A stretch of 64,000 nt of DNA from Sthenelais limicola (lineage: Eukaryota > Annelida > Polychaeta > Phyllodocida > Sigalionidae), in the NCBI GenBank assembly GCA_942159475.1, contig OW804096.1, positions 40,733,744-40,797,743 of the forward strand. The letters run 5' to 3'. Below the pieces are notes generated by a model. It did no database searches. It was not told the origin of the DNA and saw nothing but the letters and a program-made list of their open reading frames with translations. The translations under genes were made by a program, and so were the position numbers. How positions within the stretch are numbered: the first letter of the stretch is position 1; every line of letters begins with the position of its first letter. Shown here in pieces: positions 1 through 13,600 of the stretch.

Positions 1-587
1 TTTTGCTTTGACTTTACCAAGTAACTTTTTCGGTCGCTAAAATGGTAACTTCACTGCCAGTAAACAATTATTCAAGTATGGCTATATTTCACTGTTTAAG
101 CTACAGTTTGCTTGTTTTTGTTTATTCGGGGAAAGAAAAAGTAGATTAACAACAAAATTATGCAGTTATATTCAGTTGCCTGTTAAGTAATTCACGGATA
201 TTCCTACATCACCGGAGTGTTTTAAACGATTTGTTTCTTAATCACATTAAATTAAATTCTTTCGATCAGTTTTCGCCTGTTCAATTAAATGTTTCATTCT
301 AATTAATGCAACCAATTTGAATCAAGAGTTTTGCTTTATCGCTCACAGTTGTGTTTGATGAAAGGCTTCTTGGCTTTTTTTTAGATAAAGTGAAATCCGC
401 CATTCGGTTCGATTTCAAAATTCAAATTTGATCGACTTTGATATTTTTAAATATGGAAGGCTTATATATATATATATATATACCAGAACTATCTATTTTA
501 GAAGTATTTAACCCATGCTTTAGTGGCCAAGCTTAAATTTGAATGGCAGTTAATTATGGTAGCTTCAACCGTCATATATCTTTGCAG

Positions 588-1927
588 CCACCTCCCACGC
601 TTCCATCACAATATTTCTCCCAAGAATTCCAGACATTCGTAAACAGTTGGTAAGTATGCAGTTAGTGATCATTATTTTAAGATATAATTTACTTTCCACT
701 CTCTTCAAATTTCCAGTACGTCCTTTGTCGTTTTGACGTTTATTGATCTAAAAAAAAGATGCTTAATTTGTCAATGGAAGAGCTAAATCGTTTAACGCGT
801 TTAAAACACAGGACCTGTTTTTGTGCTCTGCATTTATGTATTAGTAGCACAGTACAATAAGATGCATTGATTAAATATACCACCATTGATGTTGCCACCC
901 CCTTATCTGCTGAAATGAAACGACTTGTCTGTATCATGTATTAAATTTCTACATTTTTATTCCAACTTCAGTCTCCAGAAGGCTCCGATAGAGCGTGCTG
1001 ACCTAAGCAGTCTAATGGTAGGAGTTATTGTATTAATATGACTTGTTTTATGTAGTTGTTGTACTGTCACACCCTTCAACCCCTTTGAATCTGATTCTGA
1101 GTTGGAAATAAATATTGACACCAGTTCGTGACGAGGGAACTGCGTTCAAGTAGTTTATATTTATCTTTTTATTCTATTTTTGAGTTTTGCAATGGACTTA
1201 AGAATTTTAGGGAATTTCACACATGGTAACGCCTGGAAATTATCCAGAAGCCTCTTTTACCAATTTACTACTGGTTGAAATTACTCTGAGGTTTAGTTGA
1301 AATGCATTAGCATGATGAGTCCATTCTGTACTGTAGTGCTTTTTGGTCTATTTGCATATAACAGTTTGGTCCTAAGTATGTGACCATTTGATAAATAAAA
1401 TATTCTTCAACACCTACAGTATCTAGAAAGAGAACTGTACAAAATAGGCTATCTGAGGCCTAGATACTAAGCATATAGTTCTAATCATATTACTTATGAA
1501 GATCATGTAGGAAAATTTGTATATTGTATCATTTCCATGCGATACCATTCCCACCTAATTATCCCATAATGTAACCTGACTATTGTCCATCCTGTAACAG
1601 AATAAGCACGTGTATCTAAGGTATCAAATGTATCCATGACAACACTCCATTAACAATAGTACCCATTCACTACTTATTTATCAATATCCCTAATCAGTTT
1701 TCACCTAAAGAAGACCGCCACCCGGTCGAAACCTCGTGATATAATATGTATCAAACAAAGCAAAATACCGAAGTTAGAGGTGTGGTGTTTTCCTCTATAA
1801 TAAAATATTTTTCTATTCAATTCAGAATCACGCCTTCGTCCACAAAACTGAGCAAGAGTACGCGAAGGAAGTCAACTTTGGCGAATGGGTGTGCCAGGTC
1901 GTGGGCATTGAACCCCCAGGCTCCTAA
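588..1927 (+). CDS. MAP2K1: MAP2K1/2 (MEK) C-terminal exons, gene enters from the left edge
   Basis: Dual-specificity MAP kinase kinase of the RAF-MEK-ERK cascade, cytoplasmic. Only the end of the gene is present. Three exons join in phase: 588-649, 972-1017 and 1826-1927, each with AG before and GT after, the last ending in TAA. The joined 69 residues start with PPPTLPSQYFSQEFQTFVNS and continue with LQKAPIERADLSSLM, then HAFVHK and FGEWVCQVVGIEPPGS. This is the end of the kinase lobe (subdomain XI, with the conserved C-L-x-K-x-P-x-x-R-A pattern) and the short C-terminal helix known in MEK1/2, where the human protein has a similar FxxWLCxxxGL tail. The activation loop and active site lie off the window. 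The TAA is followed in frame by more open codons, but the family tail ends here, so I take it as the true stop. MEK1 and MEK2 are not separable from this piece. Confidence 0.9.
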
Positions 1928-2662
1928 AAAAAAAACATCCCACCGATGCCCTATAAACAGTATCACAAGAAATGCCAGACAGGAGAAGCCAAGGTACAAC
2001 GGCGGTCATCTTCAGGTCTGACCCGAAGTGAACTCTTTATCATGTGCACCTCTTCTACTTCTAACTTCCTCTCAACAACAACAACAAATACAAAGACAAG
2101 AAATAAAACCGACACATAAAATTGACCAAGGATATTCGCCTGTGTACATGTCCATATTAATAGTAATAACAAAGTAGTTGTTAAGAAATGATGATATATG
2201 ATGAAGTACGTACGAAAAAGGCTCTTATTTGAGGAGGGGGGGGGGTATATTGAAATTAAAAATTAGCCCAATTATGTATACTATTAAAAAGGTAATAATG
2301 ATGATGAACTGCCATGAGGGTCGAGGCGAGATTGTGATGGCAGTGGCTGAATATGAATATATCTGTAGTCTCAAGCTTTCTCTTGCGGGGAGCGCTTTTT
2401 TACTGTGATGTAACGTGACCCCTGTCAGGTGACAACATGTAATAATGATGATAAAAAACAAATTATAATGATGCTGTAGATAGTCTGGCAGAGTACAAGG
2501 CAGAGTGTGTCTGAGCATGGATTGGCTCCCTAGAAATATAAAACTTAAACAGGCTTGTCGGAGAGAAACTAGCCTCATGGAATACTAAATGAGCGATGTG
2601 AGTGGGCGGCATGGAAGAAGCAGATATAAGGAGGAGGAGCATATTATATACATTTAAATAAA
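1928..2662 (+). other. MAP2K1 3' UTR with poly(A) signal
   Basis: The region after the MEK stop codon holds an A10 run directly downstream, a CAA repeat near 2077 and an AATAAA at 2657-2662, followed by a T/G-rich tract (2678-2695) as expected downstream of a cleavage site. Assigned from position and signal only; the real 3' end could be earlier or later. Confidence 0.5.
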
Positions 2663-3547
2663 AGGACTATTATTGTAATATGTCCTTTTTGTTTATTTAC
2701 CATACCTAGCTATTTTTGTACAGAAATACGGTACATATTGCGTATGAGTTTATGAGTAAATAATGATATACAACAGTAGTAGTAAACATAATGTTGTTCA
2801 TACGTCTTCATTATGTTCAGTGTAGAGAGTAAGAGCGTTTAGATTTTATTCTTTTGATCGTACTTGCCAATCTTCCAGTGTCAATACCCTGCCTAGAATG
2901 TTACCTTATGTTTTAGTTCAACCTCACAGCCTGAATCAAACGAAAATATCCCCATGTTACGCCCAACCTTCCAATTATTTTTAAATTCTAAGTATAAATC
3001 GTATCCGATCCTCCTCACAACTGAAATTGAACATATAATTCTAAAATGGTACTTTTTATCGAATGTTCACGAACTTATTGTTAATAACTATTTTTCGATA
3101 GTATATTAACCCACGAATCGGTTAAGAGCTGGATAATATAATATTACTGGCGCCTTAGCCCAAATGAATTGTCATTGTAGGAAGTGTGGAACACTTATAA
3201 TTGCTCCTAAAGGCTCGAATGGTGGTGATGATTGATGTGAAATGTATCAAACCATGTTGTCTATCTGGATTTAGTGATTATTTACAAAAGGTTAATGGCT
3301 GGTAAAAAGTGGGAAGGGAAGTGGGAGGCTCCCCTGGCTTATTTTGTAGTTCTTTGGAGGCCTCAGGTCAACGCATAGTATGGGAAGAGTGCATGGCATG
3401 TATGTAGGCCTACATTACATGTAAAATTATTGTAATTCTTTGGTCATTTTTCCTTTTGGCTCTGGGTTCATTCACCCATTCCACTCGGCTATTGAGTCTG
3501 CTGATCTGCAGCCATTGATTTAACCCTGTCATATAATATCCAACTTC

Positions 3548-3580
<33 letters not shown>

Positions 3581-5866
3581 AAGCTGTGTTCTAAATTTGA
3601 ATATGACGGAGGAAATCGTGTAAACACGTAGGTGCAGAGTATTGCATGCACGAGAGATGTTTCTATATGTGACGGTCGTAATTTCTCAAGTATTAGATCA
3701 TCTTTTCCAAAAAGGTCTTTTTTTCCTCTGTTGATTTTGACAGCCAGGATTAGTTCAAGCCTCCCCTTGTTTAACAGATGAGGAAAACACAATTTCTACC
3801 ACAGTTCTGTTGAGAATGGTTTCCCATGCTTCTCTTAAATTTTGATGCAGTCGAAGATTTTTCATTGCGGTTAATAGTGTGGTGTTGGAGAACTGAACAA
3901 GTAGAAGTGTTGTTGATTCCTTTACACAAACTTTGATGTAAAAGTATTGTTCATTTCTTTACACAAGCTTGGTTTTGTAAAGTAGCCAGATGTCACCAAT
4001 GAATTCGTCTTCTTATTGAGATCCAGCTCTATTTTCTACAACAACAACAACCTTCTTACCTCAATGATCGTGTTATATTCTTTCCGAGTCTATTGTTGAT
4101 ATTCTTTTTGAGTGTTCAGTTACCTTTTTGTATGGTAGTTCGTTCTTTAATTACACCATACCACTAAGAGTAATTTGTCAAATTAGTCAATTTACATCAA
4201 AAGGGTTCACTCAGACTATGTCCTATTAAGTTGCTGGTGAATATATCGATTATATATAATATATATATCTAGATGCAAGGGTACCAGGAGATGTAACGAT
4301 TAAAAGCGATGTTCACTTTAAAAAGTATCAACTGACACAAAGCTATTCTCGGCATTACCTCAATCGCTACCATTCAACAAGTACAGGTATATTTATTCTC
4401 AGCTGACATACACCCCGGAGAACGGTACACGAAATTGCCACTTTCGTGTGCAGATAGATCTAAACAATCATTCACATTTTTAACCCACCCACATTCATAT
4501 ATCCATACTGAATGCTTTTGAAGACTGTTTTAAGAATGTCCGAATGAGAGACCCTCCAATATCATTGGTCACGTACGAAGAGCAATTACTATGTGGAGAA
4601 TATATCAGAACAAAATGGTTATTGCCTAGAGTATGGGCGTCGTATTTCTACTTGTACGTATAGCCAACCACAGATACGATATATTATTATATATGTATAA
4701 TTTTAACATGGTAAGTCAAGAATTGCTGATGATTGAGTCAAAGAATGATGTGAGGAGAAGTTTCCGAGGAAATCTGGTAGTTTATGTGTATAAAATTGAA
4801 GGTATGATCTATGAAATCATGCAAGGTGTGTCAAGCCTATAAACTTAACCGCCGTCAGGAATGACATCACTAGAGAACTGATGCAAACGTAACAATTGAC
4901 ATTTGTTTCGACGGTATTCAAACAACCAAGTGCTTACCTGCAGCTTCCTATCAAGATATATTACTACATAAATGTATGGAATTGTGAATAAATTCAATCA
5001 TAAACGACCGAATATCTCTCATGACTCTTCATTTATTTCTATGTAGGGGACTCTCACTACTAACTGGGCCGTTGAAAACCGATGATGGTTGATCTTGAAT
5101 TTATTTATCAGAGAGGACTGTAGATGAATTGGATCTATCTTTTATCACATGTCCCAACATTTCGGCAATAGATAAGCTTCTTCCAGGGTTACAACTATAA
5201 CATTTATTTCCATGTTCAAACCCATTTTCTTTGTATAGCTCTGTTTGGTGTAGTGAGACAGATAAGAGAAATAATGCAATTGTAATGTTAACCCAAGTGC
5301 TTTATTTTCTGTCTGTACATTTGTAAATATAAGTATGAGTAAAAATACTGATCTGAGCAGAACAATACAGTATTTGAAACCTGCGCTTATTATTGAAGAG
5401 TAAAAAAATATTTGCTCTTGTGAACAAAATGCTGGGTACGGTTGTCTATACCTTCTACCAAACCCGAATTATAATCCAATGTGTTAATAAGAGACAAAGT
5501 TAAAATAAATTTCGACCCCCTCCATTCAATCGTTCCCAGCGATTTGTCTAATCTTCATTGAATACAGGATAAATACCATTGAATACAAATACACGAGGAC
5601 AAAAAGAGTATGATCTGTTTTATCTACAACTTTCGTATAAACTTACAAAAGCTAAATTACAGTCTTAACTCCCCACATACACGACGTCTGTACCAGACAG
5701 CTCTTAACACAAAAGATATACCTTCCTTGACTTTGAAATAATACTTCAAAATTCATCATCTGACTTATATATTATCATTATCGATATTATTGTATTATTT
5801 CAAATTATTAATAAGAATTATTCAATTCAATTCAATATACACTGTCAAGTCAACCTCCCCGGATAA
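2663..5866. other. Intergenic region between convergent genes
   Basis: No exon with convincing protein similarity. Contents seen: a poly(A) run at about 3550-3578, ACA/CAA triplet runs near 4041 and AT-rich DNA. On the minus strand an AATAAA (plus-strand tttatt at 5301-5306) lies about 560 bases past the thioester-gene stop and may be its poly(A) signal. Confidence 0.4.
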
Positions 5867-7616
5867 TTACTTGTCACATGTGCCGGATTTCAGAGTCTTG
5901 CGTAACCTGCGGTGCATCTGGCGAACGTTGTTCATCGGCACAAGAGTGACATCATTTTGGAAATTAATGGTGCCATGGGTCTCGGATAACCTAACCAGGC
6001 TTGTCTCCTTCGTCAAAATCAAAATCTTTTTCATGCCACCTGGAAAAGGGGAAGTGTATGTGTTGAAATTGAGAAATAAAATCAGTGCAGTTGAATACAA
6101 GAAAGCCTTGAAACAAATATATGCCATCATGTTATGTGAGCGCAGGATAATGAGAGAAATGGCAGGGTCTCCGCGAAGGAAAAGCCTTGAATTTGGAAAA
6201 ATAAATTCAAGGGCCTGGAAATGGGCAGTTTGGTCCAAGGGCCTGGAAAATCATCATGTGTGCCTTGAATCGTCTTGAAATGTGTTAAATGGCCTTGAAA
6301 TGTTCGAAGATTCTCAGTTCCTTACTGGCCACTTTCCCCCTGACCCGCCCCTCTCCTACAAAACATTGAGTGACTCGCAAAGTAAAGGTTTAAAAAATCA
6401 GAATTTAAAACTTGTTAAATACATCATTGGCCTATGAACCACACTACCTACATCTCCCAGGTCTTGGCATTAGGGTTATGGAAAATCAATGAAAAAGGCC
6501 TTGGAATCCTGTAATTTCTCCTGACCAAAAGCGCGAAGACACTGTAACATGCCATCACCAACCCCCTATATCGATAAATGATTGACCAAACCCTTGATGC
6601 TCAAGTAGGAAGACAATAACTTGTTATCCAAGTGGTATAAAAGTTCAAATAACTGAAAATTAACGAATACAACGTTGGAATTTCTAATGGTACTTATAAT
6701 TTGGGAAAAAAATGATATTTATAATTTGAAACATAATAGAGTGATATTTTTAAATGAACTTAAAGAATATATTTACCCTTCCTAGACAGAAGTCCACATG
6801 GTTCACATACAGGACTCAGGGTGAAATTAGTATAACGATGAATATTTTCTCTAGTAGACAATCTCATGTCAAGCAAGAATTTCAGTGGGAATCGTCCCCG
6901 GGGTCGGACTTCAGCTTTATATGCTGCAAAAGAGAATGTGAATGGTAAGAACCAGAAACGCAATGGAGATAACAAACAGGATGATTACATAACTGGTAAC
7001 TTTGTCTTATCAATGATTTACATTTCTTTATACGAGCTCATATATTCATTACTGTTAAATCATTTTTTTAAGCAATGATTTGAGGATTCACATATTCGGA
7101 AGATCCTAAACATGTTATGGAATCTATATCAATGCCCTTATTAATTGCCATACATATTGAAGTAACTGAATATTAAGCATGTATTACATGCTCATGCTGT
7201 ATGAAGGGGTACTTATCATATGAATTGGAATCTGCTTTTCATTAATGTTGACTATTACATAGCATGTAGCGATTCAGAATCAAAGGCAAATATGTATACA
7301 CATCAGCGTAGTCCTTTAAGTGCTAAGGGGGTGTAATAAATATAGAACAGGACTCGGCGAAGTAATAACAAATTTATGGAACTCAATTCCTCCGAAAGTT
7401 TTTATTACTGTCGCCTCGTCCGATATTCTTCATTTATGGGCCATATAAAGATAAAGATAAAGAATATTTGATACTATTTCGAGAAATTGCCAATAAGACA
7501 CTATAGATGGTGATCTTACCATGGCGGGATAGACAGAATCTGCTAATAAGATCCATGGGTTCTTCAGTCAAACACACAGGACACACCTCCTCCGCTGGCA
7601 GGTTCAATCCCTCATC
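5867..7616 (-). CDS. Thioester protein exons 33-35: C-terminal netrin-like (NTR/C345C) domain
   Basis: Exons 7616-7520, 6923-6777 and 6039-5867 join in phase to each other and to the donor at 7949/7948. They add about 138 residues with exactly six cysteines: 1567, 1570, 1583, 1627, 1630 and 1691. The pattern is CPVC, then RFCLSRHAYKAEV, then a middle CEPC, a strand KKILILTKETSLVRLS, and a terminal basic helix MHRRLRKTLKSGTC before TAA. Known NTR modules share this layout: C-x-x-C, F-C, a long strand pair, and a basic C-terminal helix ending in Cys. C3, C4 and C5 carry the related C345C module at the same end, where it docks convertase partners. The function here is inferred. The phase fit over three introns argues against chance. 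Confidence 0.82.
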
Positions 7617-10600
7617 CTGATGGTTGCAAAATAATTCAATAACATTTCAATAAAATAGTCTTTAACGACTCCTATTTTCGTATCCATTTTTTCTAATACA
7701 AGTTTAAAGATATAAGAACTCCAGCTGTAAAGATGTATCTAGTGTGTGTATTCTATTTATAGCTCCACCGAAACCCCTTCAAACATGGCTATAATATAGA
7801 TCTTTTATTTTATCAGATTCATTATTTCAAAATTTGAGGTTGTGTAAGGTTTTCCAGGAGTGAGCAGAAGAGGTGACTGTGTATAAGATTTGCACTAGCC
7901 ATCGATTGTATAGTGCTGAATTTTGCTTGAATGGGATAAAACTCTCACCGTTTTAAGACCAAATTCTGGAAGTTCAATAGGAACTCTGGCTTGCTCAGTG
8001 TGTTTAATTTTGTCATACTCTTCCCTTGTTAATACGGGCAGCTCAAGTTTAGTCCCGCATACTCTTCTTATCTTGTATTTCTCTTTTACTGATAATTCTG
8101 CAAATAAAATGTATATATTTAGGAAATAAAAGATAATACAAATGAAAAATATCAACCAGAAAATAAGTTCATTATCCGTAACATATCTTCAATACATTCG
8201 AAACTAAGGTCTTGATTCTTACACACATATTCTACGTTCAAAAGCACAGTAATTGTTTCGTGGGATGATTTGATCCCTGCTTATTTTTTTAGCCTATTTT
8301 TATTCAGGATTATTATTTACAATCTGACACTCTCACCCCAGGGGTGTTTTTCGTCGTGCCCTGATTAGATTGAATTACACTTAGTATATTCTAATTTGTA
8401 TTAACCGTCCTCAGAACTTAAGAGGAAGTATATTATCGTGACATTTAATAAAAGCCAATTGATGTCTTTTACGTACTTAGTCCCTGCTCATTCGTCTTAC
8501 GTACATAGTTACAATCAAAAGGTTATTTTATACAATGAGACATAACTTAATGGTGAGTTCATTATATCCTACCTGGTTTATAATAATCATATACATGGAC
8601 AAATGCTGGTTTGGCGTGATCAATCTCCATATCCTGTTCAATTTCAAACTGGACACAAGAGAGCGACGCAGTCAACTGTAAGGAAATTGAAACTCCTCAA
8701 TCAATTAAATCTGATCAACTTATTTTTTGTATTCGACCCATTGCCGGTTCAAAAATATGTACTGTAGGTAGAAAATTTAATGATATTACAGGTTATTATC
8801 AAGCATATTTTTTCTAATTTAACTAAATCATTTAACTTACCTCATCAAAGTAGAAATTAACCCATTTGTGGTCAATCTCGACCCGTTTTATCCCCAAATC
8901 TCTATCTTCCTTTAGCCTATAGATGGAATCTTTGATAGGAACCCACCCAGAGACCATCTTGACAGCTACAATAGCCATGTTTGAAGCTCCATCGGATCTA
9001 GTGTACCTATCGACATAAAACCAAGAAAATTATATTTCTCATCACAGAGCACAAATTTTCTTCAACGTTATTACATGAGTTCTATTTCATACTAGATATT
9101 GCTTTAAACCCAAGAAAAAAAATAAAGCATAATTATATAGCGAAATTACATAAATTTAGATAGGCCTTCATACGGGGGGATACCGATACACCAAGAGACT
9201 CCCCACGGTGGTAATTGGAGGATATGCGGTGACGCCTATACAGTGAGCCCCTTCTCATTAAAAAAGCATACCGGTATACCGAAACCACCTTTTACATATA
9301 CTACTCACTGGGGCAAATCTTGTTCCAGGTGGCGCAGCGATCCCAAAGGTTTAGGTTCAAGGGAATTGAACAAGACGTTGCTTGAAGAACAAAACAGAAG
9401 TGACCTTGAAGTGACTTACCGTGAGCATACTGAGATCTTCCTCTTCTTGCAGGCGTCCTTCCCCCTTCCGACACCAAAACTAGGGATCATAATTTTGACA
9501 TCAAATGCAGGTTGGGGAGTCTTCTCTTCCAATGGCATATTATACTTCACGTTCGCCTGAAGAAAGATATTGTCAAAAATGTCATAAAAATGCATTTTAT
9601 GCATGGTTACAACAAATAAAGATTTTTTTAAAAATATCCCATATAGAAGATAATACATAGAGAGAAGGATATGAGCTGCCTATAATAGGGGAGTTACATA
9701 GCCGCCATTTTGACTCTTGATCCGCATGGAATTATGGGACTAATGGTACAGTATAAAATCTATAGAAAACATGTTATCGTTAACTTGGAATATTTATCAG
9801 TAGTCCAATATCAATATCCATGTGTTTTAGATGTTTCTATAATACACAATTCCATCATATTTGGTTTCTATAGATCATTTTATAGATCATTATTAGTTAA
9901 GTGAATGATAACATGAAATTGTGTATATCTAGAATGAGCTTGATCTGCCGGGAGTAAATAAACATGCGTATGTCCTCCTGCTATGTAATTACAATGAAGT
10001 TAAAACGTTAAAATAACTAAAATATATAAAGGAATAACTATGAAATTTTTGAACTGTGTATCATGAGATTATTGGGTTCGCCTGAAAATGTTTACGCAAT
10101 AAAATTTATTTAAAAAAAAAAAAATTTACACAACCTGAGGTATATTGTTGAAAACATTCTTGCAATTTTCCATCAAATTGTCGCTTAATATTTGTATGTC
10201 AGATTTGACCTGAATCTATCCCAACATGCACTGTCAAAGGCATGCGCAGTGAGACATGCAAATCCCCTATTGAAAATGTATGACATGTCACAAATACGAC
10301 CATAAGAAATATTTGTGATCAGGTTTACCGATAGTCGTAAAGATATAAATGGTATAAACTATTTACCTGGAAGAAAGCACAACCCTTGCCGGTCACCTGA
10401 AGGCTGAGAGCGTTAGATACGTTTATCTTACGTGAATATAGGACAAACTTGTTGTCGTCATTTATGTCAAACTCATGCTGAAAATCTCTTCCAAGAATGC
10501 GCATTCTAATGTCCGATCCCAGTCCATAGGTAATCGAGGCAAAGCGTGCGAGAGCCTGCAATGCTACAACTGTATCCTGAAATTACAATAAGTAAAATAA

Positions 10601-13600
10601 TCGTAGTAGATGTTCCCAGTAACGTAAGAGTCACTTTGAATGAGAGACCAATTAAGGATAGATAGTGACTGAAACCAACGAGTTAGTTAACTGGTTAATT
10701 ATGCTTTTAATGATATAAATAGAAAACATTTTTGAGATTTAAAGTTGAATTTCGGGCCTTAAACTTTGTAAAAACGCATTGGTTGCCATGAATACCACAC
10801 ATAACTCACTAGTGAAATACGCACTATGCATAACTCACTCTAGATACGTTGTTCTCAGAGCAACACATAATTATAGATAAAGTTAATTACCTGAGTGGAG
10901 GCAAAGCCACCATGTGCATTGCGCTGTGCCGTGACCCAGCGCACAATAGGCAGGGCAGTCGCAATGGTGTTCTCTCCATCACCCAGAAGGTGCGCCAACA
11001 GGATATAAGCAGTCAGCTCCACATCAGCAGACTTGGGAAGGTGATAAAACAAAGCATTTTCTTCTGTAGAGTTATCTCTGGGGGCCTCCCAGTGAGTGAG
11101 TGCTCCTATACCCAAGGAAAAATGTAAAAAAAGATTATTAATATTTTTTGTTTAAATCACAAGCTTTATTCATAATAACCTAACATCGAGGTTCATACAA
11201 TGCTAAGACATGTCATTAAAATATTTTTAGGAATCATTTTGGACTCTTTTTTGTTGCTGTGGTTTTCTGAATTTTCTAACCAGTTTCTACCTTTTTACTC
11301 GAGTCCGTTTCTATGACTATATTTTATATCGATGTATCGTATATTTTAAACCATGCTATCAATTTCCTTCATAACAATAAATATTGAGTTGAGGAGATTA
11401 TATAACAGAAATTGAAATCCTTGGTGATAGAGAACGATTTTCTCTGCCACAGTTATGTGGTATTTGTCATTATTTGTTTGAAAGTTCTTTGTTATAAGAG
11501 GAAATATCATGAGTCCACCCCGCAAGAATGAATGGAATACTGGATCAAAATTATGGAACTTTTCGAAAAAGTACAGAAGTTGGTTTTTACAAGAAACAAT
11601 AGATTAGCTCGCTCAGAATTAAAGACAGGGAGCAAGATGTTTTCGATATACTTAAAGACAAGATTCCAAATGGAACTAAGGATTATTTTTATAATCCAGT
11701 TAAAACGGATTCACAAAGGTTCATATATCTATAAATTTACATATTGTGCTTCACTGTTTAAATATTGTCCCGGTAAGAGACGGATATTAGATATTGTTCA
11801 GACAATAGAAATATGTATTGTGTTTGAGTAAAATGAGTCACAAGTCGCAAAAAATCGATTTTGAGATATCATCATAATGTGAAAAGATGAGATCAAGCAG
11901 ATTCCAATGATGGTAAACAGTAGAACATCTAATAAATCTACATATCTTCTATATTTTAAGTTTTATATATTTATGTTTGAAAAAAAGTTTGCAATATTTC
12001 TGGGTGGGCAATTACCAGTAAAGTAACTAAACACTCCATGTGATGACCCTCTAAACAGAAAAGTATATTAATTTTAATAAACAGTCTTGGTGCATAAATT
12101 CATACAACTTAAAACGCTAAACTCTCCAGAAATGAAAACATTCCCACAAAGACATCCCGTGAATGAATCACTTTGAAAAAAATCAATTTTGCGTTTTGTG
12201 ACTCATTATCCTGTAACACATCACATATGCATGGTCCTACCTTCGCGGATGGCCATTTGATCCAGCTGACTGAGAAGTTGGATCCTTTCGGGTAAGTTTG
12301 GATCATATAAAGTGTATGCATACGCCATCAGTGCAAGTGTGTAGGTATCTGTAATGGTCTGAGACCTCAAGCACAGTAGGGCATCCTCCACAGCCCGATC
12401 CTAGTGAAAGTTGAACGTAAAAATCAATCATTATTTAGGTCCCTTGTTAATTGCCCCACCAGTGGAACCACTTCCATATCTAATCCACATTTATACCATA
12501 TATTCTCTCCTGTGCACACCTACATATGTGTTTCCATTAAATCAGGTCGAAATTTCAATCGGTTTCTACCTCTTAAAATGTAATTTGGTTATTATTTAAT
12601 TTCATTGAATTTGGTAGTAATTTGGTTGGATGTAATATAATATTATGTCTTCTTCTATTTATTATTTTCTTTTATTATTCTTGTAAATGTCAGTAAGACA
12701 CGGTAATTGTAAAAGAATCCAGTAATAAATAAATATCTCGATGTTAATAAGACCATATAACAGGGCACGGCGAAAACCACCCCTGGGTGAGAGTGTTGTA
12801 TATTGGTATAAAATCCCGAAATGATTAAAAAATATATTAGTGTCAACTTACAGTTCTACCAACTCCAGCACTGAGCATGGCTACCAGGACGTAGGCGGTG
12901 AGAGAAGCCGTAGGATTTTCACCATCAGCGAGACCACCTTTCATGCCTTTGTGCAGCACCTTGCCCACCTGCGGGAAACAGCCGTTCTCCAACTGCTTAG
13001 ACTTAAACCAAGATATGCTCTTATCCAAGTCTTCGTGGTCAATATAAATAAATGACTCGGCCTGGGCGAAGGATTTGACGACGAAAGCTGTTAACCACAT
13101 GGAGCCTTCGTCATCCCTCGAGCCGAAGGCACTGTAGGAGCCATCATTGTGTCTGTAGGTTAACTCCCTTTGGTAACCTGCCAAAACACGAGGAGAACAG
13201 TTTTCTTATATTGAAGGATGATATCATAATATTAATAGAGAAATAATTTTTTTCAGGCAGCTGGAGAATATATATAACCAGAACCAATTAATGCGTTTCC
13301 AACATTGCGTAACAACAGGTTCAAGGATATATATTGGTATCTAGTATATACTCTTTTGAATTATCAGAGGAACTATGTACAAGATAAACCACTTTCTACC
13401 ATAGTAGAAAGCCTTAAAACTACCATTAGTTGCTGTACCATTATTCCCCACCCATCTGTCACGATTAAGGTATATATCTAGTGGGACAATGGATCAGATC
13501 TTAAATAGTTTGATACACGAATGCCATATAGTAATTCTGGTCTGATGGAATCACAGAATGTGCATACCTGTCTTCATGTAATCCAAAGCCATTTTCCTAA

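Noticed and set aside
1925..2021. In-frame TAA in the last MEK exon followed by more open codons, first read as a pseudogene stop
   Set aside because: The MEK C-terminal tail ends at this point in the family, so the TAA is the normal stop.
6754..7078. Plus-strand frames including one starting MSSKNFSG
   Set aside because: Overlap the minus-strand NTR exon 6777-6923, which joins in phase and supplies two of six NTR cysteines.
9243..9560. Plus-strand 105-residue frame
   Set aside because: Antisense to thioester-gene exon 29.
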